Shown: positions 41,050 to 52,790 of the stretch, piece by piece
How the letters are laid out: every line of letters begins with the position of its first letter
How positions within the stretch are numbered: position 1 is the stretch's first letter
Assembly (NCBI GenBank): GCA_033557465.1
Contig: CM066047.1
Span: 6,014,001 to 6,078,000 of the forward strand
Length of the DNA stretch: 64,000 nucleotides
Source: Ichthyophis bannanicus
Taxonomy: Eukaryota; Chordata; Amphibia; Gymnophiona; Ichthyophiidae
Reading direction: 5' to 3'
Position numbers and translations under genes: made by a program
Notes under the pieces: generated by a model
What the model was told of the DNA's origin: nothing
Database searches by the model: none
Seen by the model: only the letters and a program-made list of their open reading frames with translations

Positions 41050-41405
41050 AGCATAGTTATTCACCTGTCTAACAGGTGCTCTCTGGGGACAGCAGGAATC
41101 AGTCCTCACATATGGGGTGACATTGGCACCAACAAAGGCTACGCGGAAGCATCTCCCCTGCTTTCAAAGAAAGCCTTTGAGAGATGCACCACGCAGGCAT
41201 TGTCCACTTCCCACCCAAGGGTGCCATCTTGCCTCAGTCTAATGAAATGCTAAGACGGCAAAAATAAAATGCGGTAAAGAAGCAACTCCAAGGGGAGGCG
41301 GGAGGGTTGTGAGGCTTGATTCCTGCTGTCCCTGGAGAACACCTGTTACAGGTGAGTAACTATGCTTTCTCCAGGAACAAGCAGGAAGTCAGCCCTCACA
41401 TATGG
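41050..41405 (-). repeat. DIRS-G 3' terminal repeat and internal complementary region
   Basis: The outer repeat starts AGCATAGTTATTCACCTG. The internal block at 41321-41405 contains the complement of this end (CAGGTGAGTAACTATGCT) fused to the complement of the 5' end (TTCTCCAGGAACAAGCAGG). Confidence 0.8.
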
Positions 41406-42000
41406 GATTCCCCAGCTACAGGCTACCGAGAATCTGTAAGCAAAAAATGTAACGAAGGGCAGGAGTTGCCTACACCCCGAAGAGATTATGGTGGTATAGT
41501 CTGGCCGAAGGCGCTGTCCTGTTGGGACTCCTCCTCCAGGCAGTAGTGAGCTGCAAAGGTGTGGACCAAAGATCAGGTGGCAGCCCAGCAGATTTCCATC
41601 ACGGGTACAGAATGCAGATTTGCCACTGACATAGTCATGGCCCTGACACAGTGCAACATGACTCTTCTGGTCCAGTGAGATTCCTGCTTGCTTGTAGGCA
41701 AGGGCAATGCAGTCCGACACCCAAGTGGACAGAGTTCGCTTAGTCACTGGGAGCCCCAGGCAGCTGGGGTCATAGAATACGAAAGACTGTGGTGCTTTGC
41801 AGTGGGCCCTGGGTCCATTGCAGGTAAAAGGACAGGTCTCTCTTACAATCCAGATTGTGGAGAATGGTCTCCGCCCTATCAGTGTGAGGCCTCAGAAAGG
41901 TGGGGAGTATCACCTCCTGGTTGAGGTCAAATGGGGACACCACCTTTGACAGAAACTTGGGATGTGTGCGGAGCACCACCCTGTTCTTTTAGAACTTCAT

Positions 42001-42031
<31 letters not shown>

Positions 42032-42328
42032 GGTATGCCATCACAGTCTGGAGCTCGCTGACTCTGCGAGCTGATGTGAGTGCTACCAGGAAGGTGACCT
42101 TCCAGGTTAGGTACCAGAGGTGGCAGGTAATCAGAGGCTCAAAAAGAGGCTTAGTGAGATGCGAGAGCATCACACTGAGATCCCACTCTGCCACTTGTGA
42201 CAAACAGGTGGTTTAGATAACTATGTGGCCCTGCAGGAATCGGGAAACCAGAGGCAGGGCTGAGAGGGGTTTTCCCTAAAGGAAATGGTGATGCACTGCG
42301 ATGGCGCTCAGATGTACTCTGACCGAAT
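41406..42328 (-). pseudogene. DIRS-G recombinase, C-terminal part
   Basis: Aligned to the intact recombinase at 42789-43970: QLPDLYHHNLFGV-like tail, then KRTLSTWVSDCIALAYKQAG (41.7 kb), VVSPFDLNQEVILPTFLRPH (41.9 kb) and VTFLVALTSARRVSELQTVM (42.06 kb, catalytic ARR present). A TG/G19 tract at 41999-42033 sits in its middle. Broken by frameshifts. Continues at 47922. Confidence 0.75.
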
Positions 42329-42690
42329 AGCACAGTTACTTACCTGTAACAGGTGATCTCTGGGAACAGCAGGAATTAGTCCTCACATATGGGTACGTCG
42401 GAACCGACGGAGCCTGCGCGGGAAAGCTCCCCAGCTTCCCAGAAAGGAAGCTTTTGGGGCCTCCCACTGCACATGCGCGCTGCCTTCCCGCCTTCCTGAC
42501 CAGCTCTCCTCAGTTCGAGTTTATAGCTGAGACAATAGAGAGAGGAAAGGAAGATAGATAGAAGATACAACTCCTAGGGGAGGTGGGTGGGTTGTGAGGA
42601 CTAATTCCTGCTGTTCCCAGAGATCACCTGTTACAGGTAAGTAACTGTGCTATCTCCAGGAACAAGCAGGAATAAGTCCTCACATATGGG
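42329..42690 (-). repeat. DIRS-F 3' terminal repeat and internal complementary region
   Basis: Outer repeat 42329-about 42545. The internal block 42607-42690 reads the complement of the 3' end (CAGGTAAGTAACTGTGCT) directly followed by the complement of the 5' end (ATCTCCAGGAACAAGCAGG). It thus predicts the circle junction GGAGAT/AGCACAG, which agrees with both genomic ends. Confidence 0.88.
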
Positions 42691-42788
42691 GACTCCCTAG
42701 CTAAGATGCCTGGGAGATCCCCTTCCAAGGGTTCGCCATCTCCGTATGGATCTCAGGCATCCATTCTGGGAAGGTGGGCAGGAGTTGT

Positions 42789-43970
42789 TCAAGTATGGAA
42801 CAGGTGTTTGAGGACAGCCTGACCAAACAAGGCATCCCGGCGGGAGTCCTTGTCCAAACAGTAATGGGCTGTGAAGGTATGAACCGAAACCCAGGTGGCG
42901 GCTCGACAGATCTGATCTATGGATACAGAGTGAAGATGAGCCATAGAAGTGGCCATGGCTCTCACATTGTGAGCTGTGACATGGCCTTCCAGAGAAATGT
43001 TTTTACTCTGGTAAGCAAAGGAAATACACTGAGCAATCCAATTGGAAAGTATACGTTTGGAGACTGGAAGTCCCAAATGAGAAGGATCAAAAGCCACAAA
43101 AAGTTGGGAAGACTTTCGATGTGGCTGAGTCATGTTGAGGTAAAAGGCAAGAGCTCTTTTACAATCTAGAGTATGAAGGTTCCTCTCTGCACTGGATGCA
43201 TGAGGAGCCGGGAAAAAGACAGGTAGATATACCTCTTGATTAAGATGAAAAGGCGAGACCACTTTGGGCATAAAGTGGGGATTCGTCCTGAGGACCACCT
43301 TATTATGATGAAACCTAGTATAAGGTGGATGAGCCACTAAGGCCTGTAGTTCACTGATGCGGCGAGCCGAAGTGACTGCAATAAGGAAAAGGACCTTCCA
43401 AGAAAGAAATTTCAAGGAGGTAGAAACCAACGGTTCAAAAGGTGGCTTCATAAGCTGACCTAGAACTAGGTTCAAATCCCATGCTACCGGAGGAGGTCGG
43501 ATGGGAGGCTTAGTTAGAGTCAGGCCTCTCATGAACCTTGCGATAAGAGGATGAGAGGAGACAGGTTGTCCATTTATAGGTTTTAAGGATGCTGCAATAG
43601 CACTTAAATGGACTCTGACTGAATTCGTCTTAAGGCCTGCATTAGAAAGATGCAGGAGATAGTCTAGTAGAGAATTCAAGGGAAGTGCTAGAGGGTCAAG
43701 ACCCTGTTGAGCACACCAAATGGAAAAGCGTTTCCATTTGAAAGCATAGGAACGCCTCGTGGAGGGTTTCCTAGAGGCATGAAGGATAATTTGCACTGGT
43801 TGAGAAAGATTAAAGTCATGAAGGCTTAGGCCTTCAGTAACCAAGCTCTGAGGTGTAGGGACTTGGGGTTTGGGTGCCACAAAGTCCCCTCCTCCTGAGA
43901 CAGAAGGTCTGGCGCAGCTCCCAGGTCCAGGGAGGGTCCCTGGGAAAGATGCAGAAGTAGAGGGAACCAC
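42789..43970 (-). CDS. DIRS-F tyrosine recombinase, open frame
   Basis: 393 residues are open; the 43970 start is a GTG, and in DIRS-E the same frame begins much further upstream inside the RT gene, so the true N-terminus is uncertain. The N-terminal SAM-like DNA-binding part contains ASRKPSTRRSYAFKWKRFS and SVRVHLSAIAASL. The catalytic domain has ARRISELQAL (Arg 203/204), HNVR (His334, Arg337), RAATWVSVHTF and the nucleophile Tyr370 in FTAHYCLD. All signature residues of the family are present. It would integrate the circular DNA copy. It overlaps the end of the RT frame by about 145 nt. Confidence 0.85.
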   Translation of the reverse strand: MVPSTSASFPGTLPGPGSCARPSVSGGGDFVAPKPQVPTPQSLVTEGLSLHDFNLSQPVQIILHASRKPSTRRSYAFKWKRFSIWCAQQGLDPLALPLNSLLDYLLHLSNAGLKTNSVRVHLSAIAASLKPINGQPVSSHPLIARFMRGLTLTKPPIRPPPVAWDLNLVLGQLMKPPFEPLVSTSLKFLSWKVLFLIAVTSARRISELQALVAHPPYTRFHHNKVVLRTNPHFMPKVVSPFHLNQEVYLPVFFPAPHASSAERNLHTLDCKRALAFYLNMTQPHRKSSQLFVAFDPSHLGLPVSKRILSNWIAQCISFAYQSKNISLEGHVTAHNVRAMATSMAHLHSVSIDQICRAATWVSVHTFTAHYCLDKDSRRDALFGQAVLKHLFHT

Positions 43971-45920
43971 GGCGTAGCCAGCGTGGAGCTATGAGGATCA
44001 TCGATCCGTGATCCCTCTGGAGTTTGAACAGAGTCTTGGGAATCAAAGGAATGGGTGGAAAGGCATATAGGAAGTCCTGACCCCAATGCAGGAAAAATGC
44101 GTCGTAGGCTTGAGCTCCCTGACACGGAGTCCTGGAACAGAACCGGGGAAGTTTGGCATTGCACGGACTTGCAAAGAGGTCTATGTCCGGGGTTCCCCAT
44201 TCCTGAAAGATTCTGCGTATCTGGTCCATATGTAGGGACCATTCGTGTGGAAGCAGAACTCGACTGAGTCTGTCTGCCCGAGAGTTTCGAACCCCTGGAA
44301 GATACACTGCCAGAAGATGAATTTGATGCTCTCTGGTGAAGGCCCATAATCTGAGAGCTTCGTTGCAAAGCGACAGAGAGCCTGTCCCTCCTTGTTTGTT
44401 TACGTAGAACATGGCCACCTGATTGTCTGTTTGAACTAGGACGGTCAGGTTGACAAGGAGGGTATGGAAGACTTGGAGGGCAAAGAAGATTGCTCGCAGT
44501 TCCAGGAGGTTGATGTGAAGGGTGGTCTCCTGTGGAGACCAAGTACCCTGAGTGGAGAGGTGTTGTAGATGGGCTCCCCACCCTGTTTGGGAGGCATCTG
44601 TTGTGAGGGTTGCTTGGGGCAACAAAGGTTGGAAGGGGGCCCCCAACAACAGATTCTTGGTGGATACCCACCATTGGAGGGACCAAAACAGACGCTTTGA
44701 GGTATTTGGTCGGAGAGCGCTCCTGATGCTTGAGTCCACTGGGTGGCCAAGGTCCATTGAGCTGCTCTCATATGAAGACGAGCATAGGGCACCACGTGTA
44801 CCGTGGAGGCCATGTGGCCCAGAAGTCACAGCATTTCTCTGGCTGTCAAGTGACTGCTGGACTGAGCTTGGGAGGCCAAGCACACCAGACGTTGGCCCCG
44901 GACTTGAGGTAGGTAGGCCCTTGCAGTGGTGGTGTCCAACTGGGCCCCTATGAATTCCAGAGACTGAGTAGGGATGAGTTGAGACTTGGGAAGGTTTACC
45001 ACCAGTCCCAGATACTGCAGAATGTGTCTTGTGCGGTCCAGGGAAATCTGGGCCTCTGACTGAGATGGAGCTCGGATGAGCCAGTCGTCCAGATATGGGA
45101 ATACAAAAATTCCCAGACCTCTTAGAAATGCGGCTACAACTGCCATGCATTTGGTGAAGACTCTTGGAGCAGAGGCTAGACCGAAGGGAAGTACTCTGTA
45201 CTGGAAATGTTTTCCCTGGAACAGAAATCGTAGATATTTTCTGTGGGATGGGTGGATGAGTATATGTGTGTACGCATCCTTGAGATCTAGAGAACAAAGC
45301 CAATCCTGACTCTGAAGGTATGGAAGGAGAATGCCCAGAGAAAGCATTTTGACTTTCTCCTTGTATAGAAATTTGTTCAATTCTCTCAGATCTAGGATAG
45401 GTCTGAATCCCCCTGTCTTCTTTGGTATGAGAAAATAAGGGGAGTAGAAACCTGTCCCTTGTTGGAGAAGAGGAACCTCTTCTATTGCCCTTTGGGCAAG
45501 GAGGGAAGAGACTTCCTGACCCAACAGGGCCAGGAGAGATGGGGGAGAATTGAAGTGCCTCACCATGGTATGTGGAGGAAGGTTGGAAAAATGAAGTTTG
45601 TAGCCCTCTCTGATGATAGAGAGGGTCCAGTGCTCTGATGTAATTTGCCCCCATCTGGGAGCAAAGTGAGCTAACCTTCCGGGAATGGTGAGGGGCTCTG
45701 GTTGTTCTAGAGCCAGAAATGTTAAGTTCTCTAGGGGCAAGTCAAAACCCCTGAGGGGGTTGAGTCTGCTGAGGAGTGGTAGACGCTGCAGGCTTTGACC
45801 TTGCCTGTTTAGGTTGCTGACGTTTAGCAGCAAAGCGAGGCTGAGAAGATTGTTGGCCAGTATTTGTGGAAAATCTGGCCTTCTTGTAGTAAGGCCTCTT
45901 GAAAGACTTTTTCTTGGCAT
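43826..45920 (-). pseudogene. DIRS-F RT/RNase H, disrupted
   Basis: ATG at 45920. RT: WGQITSEHWTLSIIREGYKL, YFLIPKKTGGFRPILDLREL, RVLPFGLASAPRVFTKCM, catalytic FPYLDDWLIRA. A TGA interrupts at 44826 (before LLGHMAS), the frame shifts near 44.7 kb into that of LTTDASQTGWGAHLQ (RNase H), VLVQTDNQVAMFYVNKQGG and DLFASPCNAKLPRFCSR, and shifts again near 43.98 kb to end HLRAWLLKA at 43826. Few lesions, hence recent inactivation. Confidence 0.83.
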
Positions 45921-47543
45921 GAGTAGAGGTAGACTTAGAAAGTCTATCTAATGTAGCATTTTCTGCGTCCATTTGAGTGGCTTTAATTTGCCAGTCTTTA
46001 CCAAATAAGTTCTCACCTGTACAGGGCAGATTCCATAAGCCATCCAGGACCCAGGGTTCTAGGTCAGAGGGGTGGAGCCAAGCAAGTCGTCGGACTGCAA
46101 TGGCAATGCCCGAAGCTCTACCGGCACCTTCAAAGGAATCAAAGGCTGCTCTGTTGGAGAACTTAGAAACATCTAGAAGCTGTTTCACCAGAGAAATGAA
46201 CTCCTCCTTTCTATCCTCAGGGATAAAGGAGGCAAAATGCCGTACCTTTAGGGCAAGTTCCCTTAGAAACATGCCCATATACAGACTGTATGAATTAATC
46301 CTGGCTATAAGTATACTAGCCTGGAAGATTTTCCTACCAAAAGAGTCTAGGGTCTTACATTCTCGCCCTGGAGGGGTAGAAGAGTGCCTTTTGGTACTCT
46401 TAATCTTTTTCAGCGCAGACTTCACCACAATGGAATGGTGAGGCAGCTGAGTTTTTTGAAAACCAGGAGAAGGAGGGACCCGGTACATGGTGTCCAACCT
46501 ACGAGAATGAGGAGACAACGTTAGAGGAGCCTCCCATAAGTCCATCAAGTGTTCTTGAAGGATTTCATGGATAGGCAGGGTGACTGCCTCTTTAGGAACC
46601 TTAGGGTATCCTAAAATATCCAATTTCTTTGATCTAGGTTCTTTTTCAGAGGATGTAGTAATAGAAAGTCCTTTAGCTACTTCAATAATGAAGTCTTGAA
46701 AGGACAAATCCTCTGGTGGAGACATTCTCCTCTTTGGGGAAGAAGGCTCTTCAGGAAGAACTAGAGACAGCTCATCAGAGTCATCAGAGGAGTCAAAATC
46801 CTCAGAAGAATCAGAGAATCCTCTATTTGCTTCCAACGCACGATACGCATACCGATCGGTATCGACATCGGGCGTACCGGGTATGGGATCGGTATCGGGT
46901 GAAAACCCGGATCCGGCATGCGGAACCGATCTGCGTTTGGAAGATGATGGTCTCCGTTCCGGTATGGAAGACAGTACCGGAACCTGACCCGCTAGATGCG
47001 GTACCGAGGGCGTCGCAGCTTTAATGAAAGCCAGAACGGCCTGCTGCATGGTCTGGACAGTATTGCCCATAGACGCCACTGCTGCCTGGATGTCGGTACC
47101 CCAGAGCAGTCTAACAGGTGATCAGTCGAGGCCGTGCCATCGATGTCAACCTGTAACCCCATAGATGGTGCTTTGGAAGCCAGAGCTTCCCGCCGGGGTT
47201 GTTTGGCTGGGGCAGGTTCCTCTGACTCAAGATTGAGGGCCTCTCGATACTTTGAAGGAGATTTGCCTTTTGAGGACCTGCCCGAAGAAGGTTTGGTTAC
47301 CTGAGATCCATCCGGAGAGGAAGACCTGGATGACTGTGATGCTGGATTATCTGAAGCAAACAGCACATAGAATTTGTTGGCCCGGTTCTGCAAACCACGT
47401 TTAGACATCTGGGAGCAGGATGGGCAGTCCGGAATGGAGTGGTCAGGCCCCAAACATTTAAGACACCAGTCATGGGTGTCTGTAACAGAAATAACAGCAC
47501 TACACTTGGTACACTTCTTGAAACCAGGGGCTGGTTTCTCCAT
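45742..47543 (-). pseudogene. DIRS-F gag, single frameshift
   Basis: ATG at 47543 (MEKPAPGFKKCTKCSAVISV) with the N-terminal Cys/His cluster CxxC...CLKCLGPDH...CPSC. The first frame ends at 46992; the second, overlapping from 47079, contains AVLAFIKAATPSVPHLA, EDLSFQDFIIEVAKGLSITT, QLPHHSIVVKSALKKIKSTK and YSLYMGMFLRELALKV, ending at 45742 in a Gln/Pro-rich basic tail. One indel near 47.08 kb is enough to explain the break. Confidence 0.82.
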
Positions 47544-47921
47544 GAGGAGAATTTGTGTAGGCCTGAGGCCTAACCGAAGTCACCAAGTTGTGCTAAATAA
47601 AAGGTTTTTTGGGGGGTTTTTTGAAAGAAAAGAAAAGAGAGACCGGCGGTACCGGTTTCGGTATGGGGAAGGCAGGTACGCGGTCTAAACAAACAAACTA
47701 AAATAAGAATTTCTTCAGCGGTGACAGGAACACGACCTGCTGGCTCCGCGGAAAAAGAGAAACTGAGGAGAGCTGGTCAGGAAGGAGGGAAGGCAGCGCG
47801 CATGTGCAGTGGGAGGCCCCAAAAGCTTCCTTTCTGGGAAGCTGGGGAGCTTTCCCGCGCAGGCTCCGTCGGTTCCGACGTACCCATATGTGAGGACTTA
47901 TTCCTGCTTGTTCCTGGAGAT

Positions 47922-48330
47922 TAGACTTCAGCCCCACCTGCGATAAGGGAAGCAGGTACTGGAGAACCATTGGTACTGAGCAGGAAAATGGGTTCACCCA
48001 TCTTTCTGCACAGTACACCAAGAGTCGGCACCACTTGAAGGCGTATGCTCTTCTAGTGGATGCCTTACGAGAGGCCAGAAGAATCTCTTCCATGTCCCGT
48101 GGGAGGCTGAAGAAAGCTAATGCTACCCTTTCAGCAGCCAAGCCGTGAATGAGAGGGACCCCCAGATTGGGGTGCAGGAGAAAGCCCTGCTCCTGTGAGA
48201 GTAGCCCTTGAGTTGGCTCAGAGGAATCTGCGACGCTGCCGATAGGGAGAGGAGCAGTGGGAACCAGGGCTGCCTAGGCCACCGAGGGGCTATCAGCACT
48301 AGTGGCTCTGTCGTTCTGGACCTTGAATAG
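47922..48330 (-). pseudogene. DIRS-G recombinase, N-terminal part
   Basis: Minus frame MAAERVALAFFSLPRDMEEI, ASRKASTRRAYAFKWCRLLV, VLQYLLPLSQVGLKSN. It continues at 42328 beyond the inserted DIRS-F. Confidence 0.78.
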
Positions 48331-49930
48331 TGTCTTAGCTACCAGCAGTTTTGGTGGGAAGGCGTACACGAGGCCTTCCATCTATGAGATGAGGAATACA
48401 TCCGCTGCCAACCGGGATGGGTGCGGCTGGTGAGAGCAGAATCAGGGCAAATGCATGTTGTCCAGGCTGGCGAATAGGTCCGTCGAGGGGAAGCCCCAGA
48501 GATGGAACAGCTGTGAGGCTACCACTGGATCCAGGCACCACTCATGTGGCTGGAGGACCCTGCTCAATTTGTTCGCCAGGGCATTGTTCTGGGCAAGGAA
48601 GTACACCATCCTTAGAAGCATCCCTCTGCCAGCAGCACAGGAGCAGAGGGCTACCGCTTCTTGGCAGAGAGGATACAACCCTGTCCCCCCCCCCTCTGTT
48701 TGTTCATGCAGAACATTGAAACATGATTTTCGGTCTGGATAAGCAGAGTGGTATTGGAGTTGGTGGCACAAGGCTCAGAGGGCTAAGTATATTGCCCGGA
48801 GTTCTAGCAGGTTGATTTGCAACCAGGATTTCTCCTGGGACCAGCAGCCTTGCATCCGGAGGCTCCCACAATGCGATCCCCAGCCCATTAGCGAGACATC
48901 CGTGGTGAGGTCCTCCTTGGGGTTTGGTGCCTAGAAGGGCATCCCGGTCTAAAGGTGGCGTGGATTCTGCCACCACCCGAGGGAGTCTGATGGATTACCT
49001 TCACTCTGTCCCTGAGCCTGCCTGTGGCTTGAGTTCACTGAGAGCGGAGGCACTATTGGGCTTCCTTCAAGTGCAGGCAGGCATACAGGGTCAGGTGGAT
49101 CATGGAAACCATGTGTCCAAACAGGCGGAGTAGGCGTTGGGCAGGTAGCGCAGGCATCGGTGTACCTCTGTGGCTAACTTTCTAAAGCGTTCTGACCTCT
49201 CCTGGGGGAGGGAAGGCTTTTGCCTGGAGGGTATCTAGTTGCGCCCTTATGAACTCTAGGCACTGGGCTGGAGTGAGGTGGGATTTGGGGCAATTTATGA
49301 TGAACCCCAGGTGCTGCAGGACATTGATGGTGCGCCCAGTGGCACATTGCGCCTCTGCAGCCGTGTCCTCTGAGTCAGTCATCTAGATAGGGGAAGATGA
49401 AGACCCCTTGGAGCTGGAGGTGTGCTGCAAGCACTGCAAGGCACTTTGTGAAGACCCTTGGCAACAAGGCCAGACCGAAAGGCAGCATCCTATATTGGTA
49501 GGGCTGTCCTCCCACCATGAACCAGAGATATTTTCTATGGCTGGGATGAATTAGAATGCGAGTGTAGGCCTCCTTTAGGTCTAAGGAGAATAGCCAGTCT
49601 TCCTGCTGGAGGAATGGCAGTAGTGTCCCAAGGGAGAGCATCTTGAACTTCTCCCTGACCAGAAACTGTTTAGCTCTAGCAGGTCCAGGATTGGTCTAAG
49701 CCCCCCCCCCCCCCCGTCCTTTTCGGAACAAGGAAGTATCTCGAAAAGAAGCCTGTGCCCCAGAGATGTTTCAGCATTGGCTCAACTGCTTTGTCGTCGA
49801 TTAGGCCTGCTAGCTTGGTGAGCAGCAGGGTCTGGGGAAGGAAAGGCTTGGTTGGCTCCCCTGGGAAGTACGTGGGTGGTGCCCGATGTAGGTGGAGGAG
49901 GTAGCCCCCCTTGACTACCTGCAGCACCCA
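48331..49930 (-). pseudogene. DIRS-G RT/RNase H remnant
   Basis: Pieces: LLLTKLAGLIDDKAVEPM (49.8 kb), MLSLGTLLPFLQQEDWLFSL, RMLPFGLALLPRVFTKCLAV, FIFPYLDD at about 49380 (catalytic residues kept), FIRAQLDTLQAKAFPP (49.2 kb) and ALANKLSRVLQPHEW (48.55 kb). A C15 run at 49701-49715 breaks the frame. Confidence 0.75.
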
Positions 49931-51970
49931 GATGCCTATGGTGATGGCTGTCCACCTGTGGGTAAACCTGACTAGGTGCCTCCCCTGTGGACAGAAGAGG
50001 ACCCCATGGGAAGAGAGGTCATGCCCAGGCAGTCAAAAGCTCCCCCCAGGCTGGGCCTGGGCCGGGGCCAGGGCCGGCGCATGGGACTTAGGGGCTTTTT
50101 GTTTTCTGGGACCATGTCCCTGTCCTTTTTGTTTCTGGTCCTGCTGAGGGGCCGAGAAGGCCTGGAAGCGTGGAGTACTGCTGAAGCCTCCTTTCTTCCT
50201 CGTAAAGAAGGGCTTTTTCCCCCCCCGGGGCTTTCTTCCGTGGGTACACTGAAGTCTTTTTTGAGAGCTTGGTTCTCGTCACATACTCTGTCTCTATCTC
50301 CACTGCCTTATCCACCCATGGGCTTCCTGAATAGGTTTTCACCTATACACCTACTGTTCCAGGTCAGAGGACTGCAACCATGCCTGGCATCGAGCCCCGA
50401 TGCCTGCGGCGGCCACCCTGGCCGATGACTTAAAGCCATCGTAGGCTGTCCGGGACAAAAACTTTGAGCATTCCTTTACTGCCAAAGTTAGGTTCTTGAA
50501 CCTCTCTGTAGGGGTTCCCCTCAAGGCCTGCTGAGAATCCACCAAACTCCTTCAACAGTTCCGGCACGTAAATGCCGATATACAGCTGGTAGGACTGGAT
50601 CTGGCATGAAAAGCCTCCCGGCTGAGGGCATTGAGGGTTCGGGCCTCCCTGCCAAGTAGCACAGACTAATGGGCTTTTTGGCTCTTAAGTCGGCGCACTG
50701 CTGACTCCATGACTATGGAGTTGTGAGGAAGCTGGGTCTTTTGGAACCTAGGGCTTTGGCGTACCCAACACATAGTGTCGAGGCACCTGCAACCAAATTG
50801 GTACAATGCTGGTCTTTCCCACATTTGGAGGCGGCAGCGGTCGAGGATCAAGGGCACCGGGACAGAGAGGGTTTCCTTTGGGGATGCCTTGTATTGGAGG
50901 ATCTCCAATTCCTCGGTGCGAGGGTCCTCCTTGGCCTCTGTCTCGATAGCAAGGGCCTTGGCCATGACTTGCACAAAATCAAGGAAAGCAATGTCCTCGG
51001 GCGCAAAGCAGTGTCGGGTTGTCGGGGGAGACAGGTCCGAGGGCACATCACTGTGTCGCATCATGTCCAGGGACTCTTCCTCCTCGGTCTCCCATTCAGA
51101 TTTGAAGTCAGAGTATGAATCAGATGCTGCACAATCACTTCGGCCAAGAGCTGCTCTCAGCGGTCCATGACTTCTGGGGGATTGTCAGTCAGAGCAGCAA
51201 GTGCTCGCTGGGGAGGATTGGTGTCCCGAGGAACAGGACCTTGTCCGGGGCTGGAGGCTCTCTTGAAGCCAATGGCGCTCGAGGACCGGCTCAACGTCTG
51301 GGGAAGCCCTCGATATCGAGGGTCCCATCGTTGGGGCAGATGAACCAGATATGAACGCCTGCTGCATGGCTACTAGGGCAGATATACTGCTCTCTAGGGC
51401 TGCCATTCTGGTCTCCATACCAATTGGCTCCGCAGCCTTTGGGCCAGGCACACAGGGTGTTGGGCCTGGTGCTGGTACTATCGAGGGGGGGTCCTCTGAG
51501 GATGGACTCGGAGCCCCGAGGTCTGTCAGCAGGTGCCGATGATTCCTTATGGGGCAGCTTGGTGGGCTGCTCCTGCCCTGACTCATGCCTGGGACTGTGG
51601 GTTCTGGGGTGGGATTTCCCCTTCTTCCTGGATCCATCCTCAGAGGTGGTCTTCGAGGATTTCTTCTTCTTGTGCTCCATCTCTGGGAATTTCCACTCGG
51701 AGGAACCATGGCTGCGTGACTTCAAGGAGACTCTGACTTTGCAGGGCACCAAGGTATTGGAAGGGGGGGGGGGGCCCTAGAGCATGATGTCCCTGGAGAC
51801 TCCAGAGCGGAGTTGGAAGAAACTTTGCTGCTGATGGCGGCTCTTCAAGTTCTTGATGTCATAGTTCTGCAGAGCTCGCAGTCGGAGTCATTGTGCTCCA
51901 GGTCAAGACATCGGAAGCAGCAGTTCTGTGGGTCGGTGAGTGATATTTTGAAGCCACTGGAGGCTATTGG
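49931..51970 (-). pseudogene. DIRS-G gag remnant
   Basis: Pieces: SGFKISLTDPQNCCFRCLD (51.95 kb, N-terminal Cys cluster), RMAALESSISALVAMQQAFI (51.4 kb), EDIAFLDFVQVMAKALAIET (50.95 kb), QLPHNSIVMESAVRRLKSQK (50.7 kb), AYDGFKSSARVAAAGIGARC (50.42 kb). Several frameshifts. Confidence 0.75.
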
Positions 51971-52339
51971 AAAAAAGGGCCTCCCGATAGGGGTCTGTGG
52001 CTTTTGGGTGGAAAATGGTGCGAATGCTGGTCGAGGAGCACCTCGATGAAAAAATGAAAAGAAAAGGAAAAAATTAATGGACAAACCCAAGGAGCGACGC
52101 AGAGGCAAGCTGGCTCAGGGGTGGGAAGGAACAGGTATGCAACCGGAGAAATACAACAATAAAAATTAGAAAAGGAGACTGAGGCAAGATGGCACCCTTG
52201 GGCAGGAAGTGGACCATGCATGCGTGGTGCATCTCCCAAAGGCTTTCCTTGAAAGCTGGGGAGATGCTTCCGTGCGGACTCCTTCAGTGCAGACGTCACT
52301 CCATATGCGAGGACCGACTTCCTGCTTGTTCCCGGAGAA

Positions 52340-52592
52340 GCACAATGGTTAGCCTGAGGACTATAACATGAACAGAGTCCAGTTTATGAACACAGACAAA
52401 ACAAATTTTTAACCACCACCTATTTTGGCAGGTCATGAAGTCATGGAAAACCACCAAGAAAGCTATGCCTCCCTACTTGTCCCTGACCTAATGGGATGTT
52501 AATTACTAGAGAGACCAGCAGTCGCTATCAGATGATCCTGGAGGGACTGACAAAACTGTAGCTCCTCTAAATGAAGGCTGTGGATGTACAGA
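52340..52592. other. Unassigned right flank of DIRS-G
   Basis: No ORF or repeat recognised. Confidence 0.4.
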
Positions 52593-52617
52593 GGTTCATT
52601 GGGCAGAAGATCTCATT

Positions 52618-52790
52618 TCAGTCCTCAGGATGCACCTAGTCAGCCAATCAGGTTTTCAGGATAACCACAATGAACATGAATGAGAAAGATTTTCATGCAC
52701 TGCCTTCATTGTATGCAAATTTCTCTCATGCATATTCATTGTGGATATCCTGAAAACCTGGGTGTGTCAAGGACTTGGTTGAGAACTCCT
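52618..52790. mobile_element. Foldback MITE related to 22911-23103
   Basis: AATCAGGTTTTCAGGATAAC near 52647 pairs with GATATCCTGAAAACCTG near 52745. The centre holds CATGCACTGCCTTCATTG. The end GGTTGAGAACTCCTG is the complement of CAG...TTCTCAACC. Probably hAT-mobilised; non-coding. Confidence 0.65.

Larger units (their letters stand above)
42329..47921 (-). mobile_element. DIRS-F: complete DIRS retrotransposon inside DIRS-G
   Basis: The element is 5593 bp, from AGCACAGTTACTTACCTG (42329) to CTTGTTCCTGGAGAT (47921). Minus-strand order: 5' repeat, gag (47543-45742, one frameshift), RT/RNase H (45920-43826, one stop plus frameshifts), recombinase (43970-42789, open) and 3' repeat with internal complementary region (42690-42329). 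Removing it rejoins DIRS-G exactly, without a duplication. Subfamily of B and C, but much younger. Confidence 0.9.
41050..52339 (-). mobile_element. DIRS-G: old DIRS retrotransposon, split by DIRS-F
   Basis: Outer pieces are 41050-42328 and 47922-52339, minus strand. 5' repeat ends at 52339 (TTCCCGGAGAA); gag, RT and recombinase remnants follow leftwards; the 3' repeat and internal complementary region are at 41050-41405. The ends belong to the subfamily of A and E (junction GGAGAA/AGCATAG). The recombinase is interrupted by DIRS-F at ACCGAAT/TAGACTTCAG without a duplication. Heavily decayed. Confidence 0.85.

Noticed and set aside
44826..45654. First part of the 606-codon frame in DIRS-F as a separate protein
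   Set aside because: Between 45654 and about 44.7 kb the RT is in the other frame (45920-44826); only the later part of the 606-codon frame is genuine RNase H.
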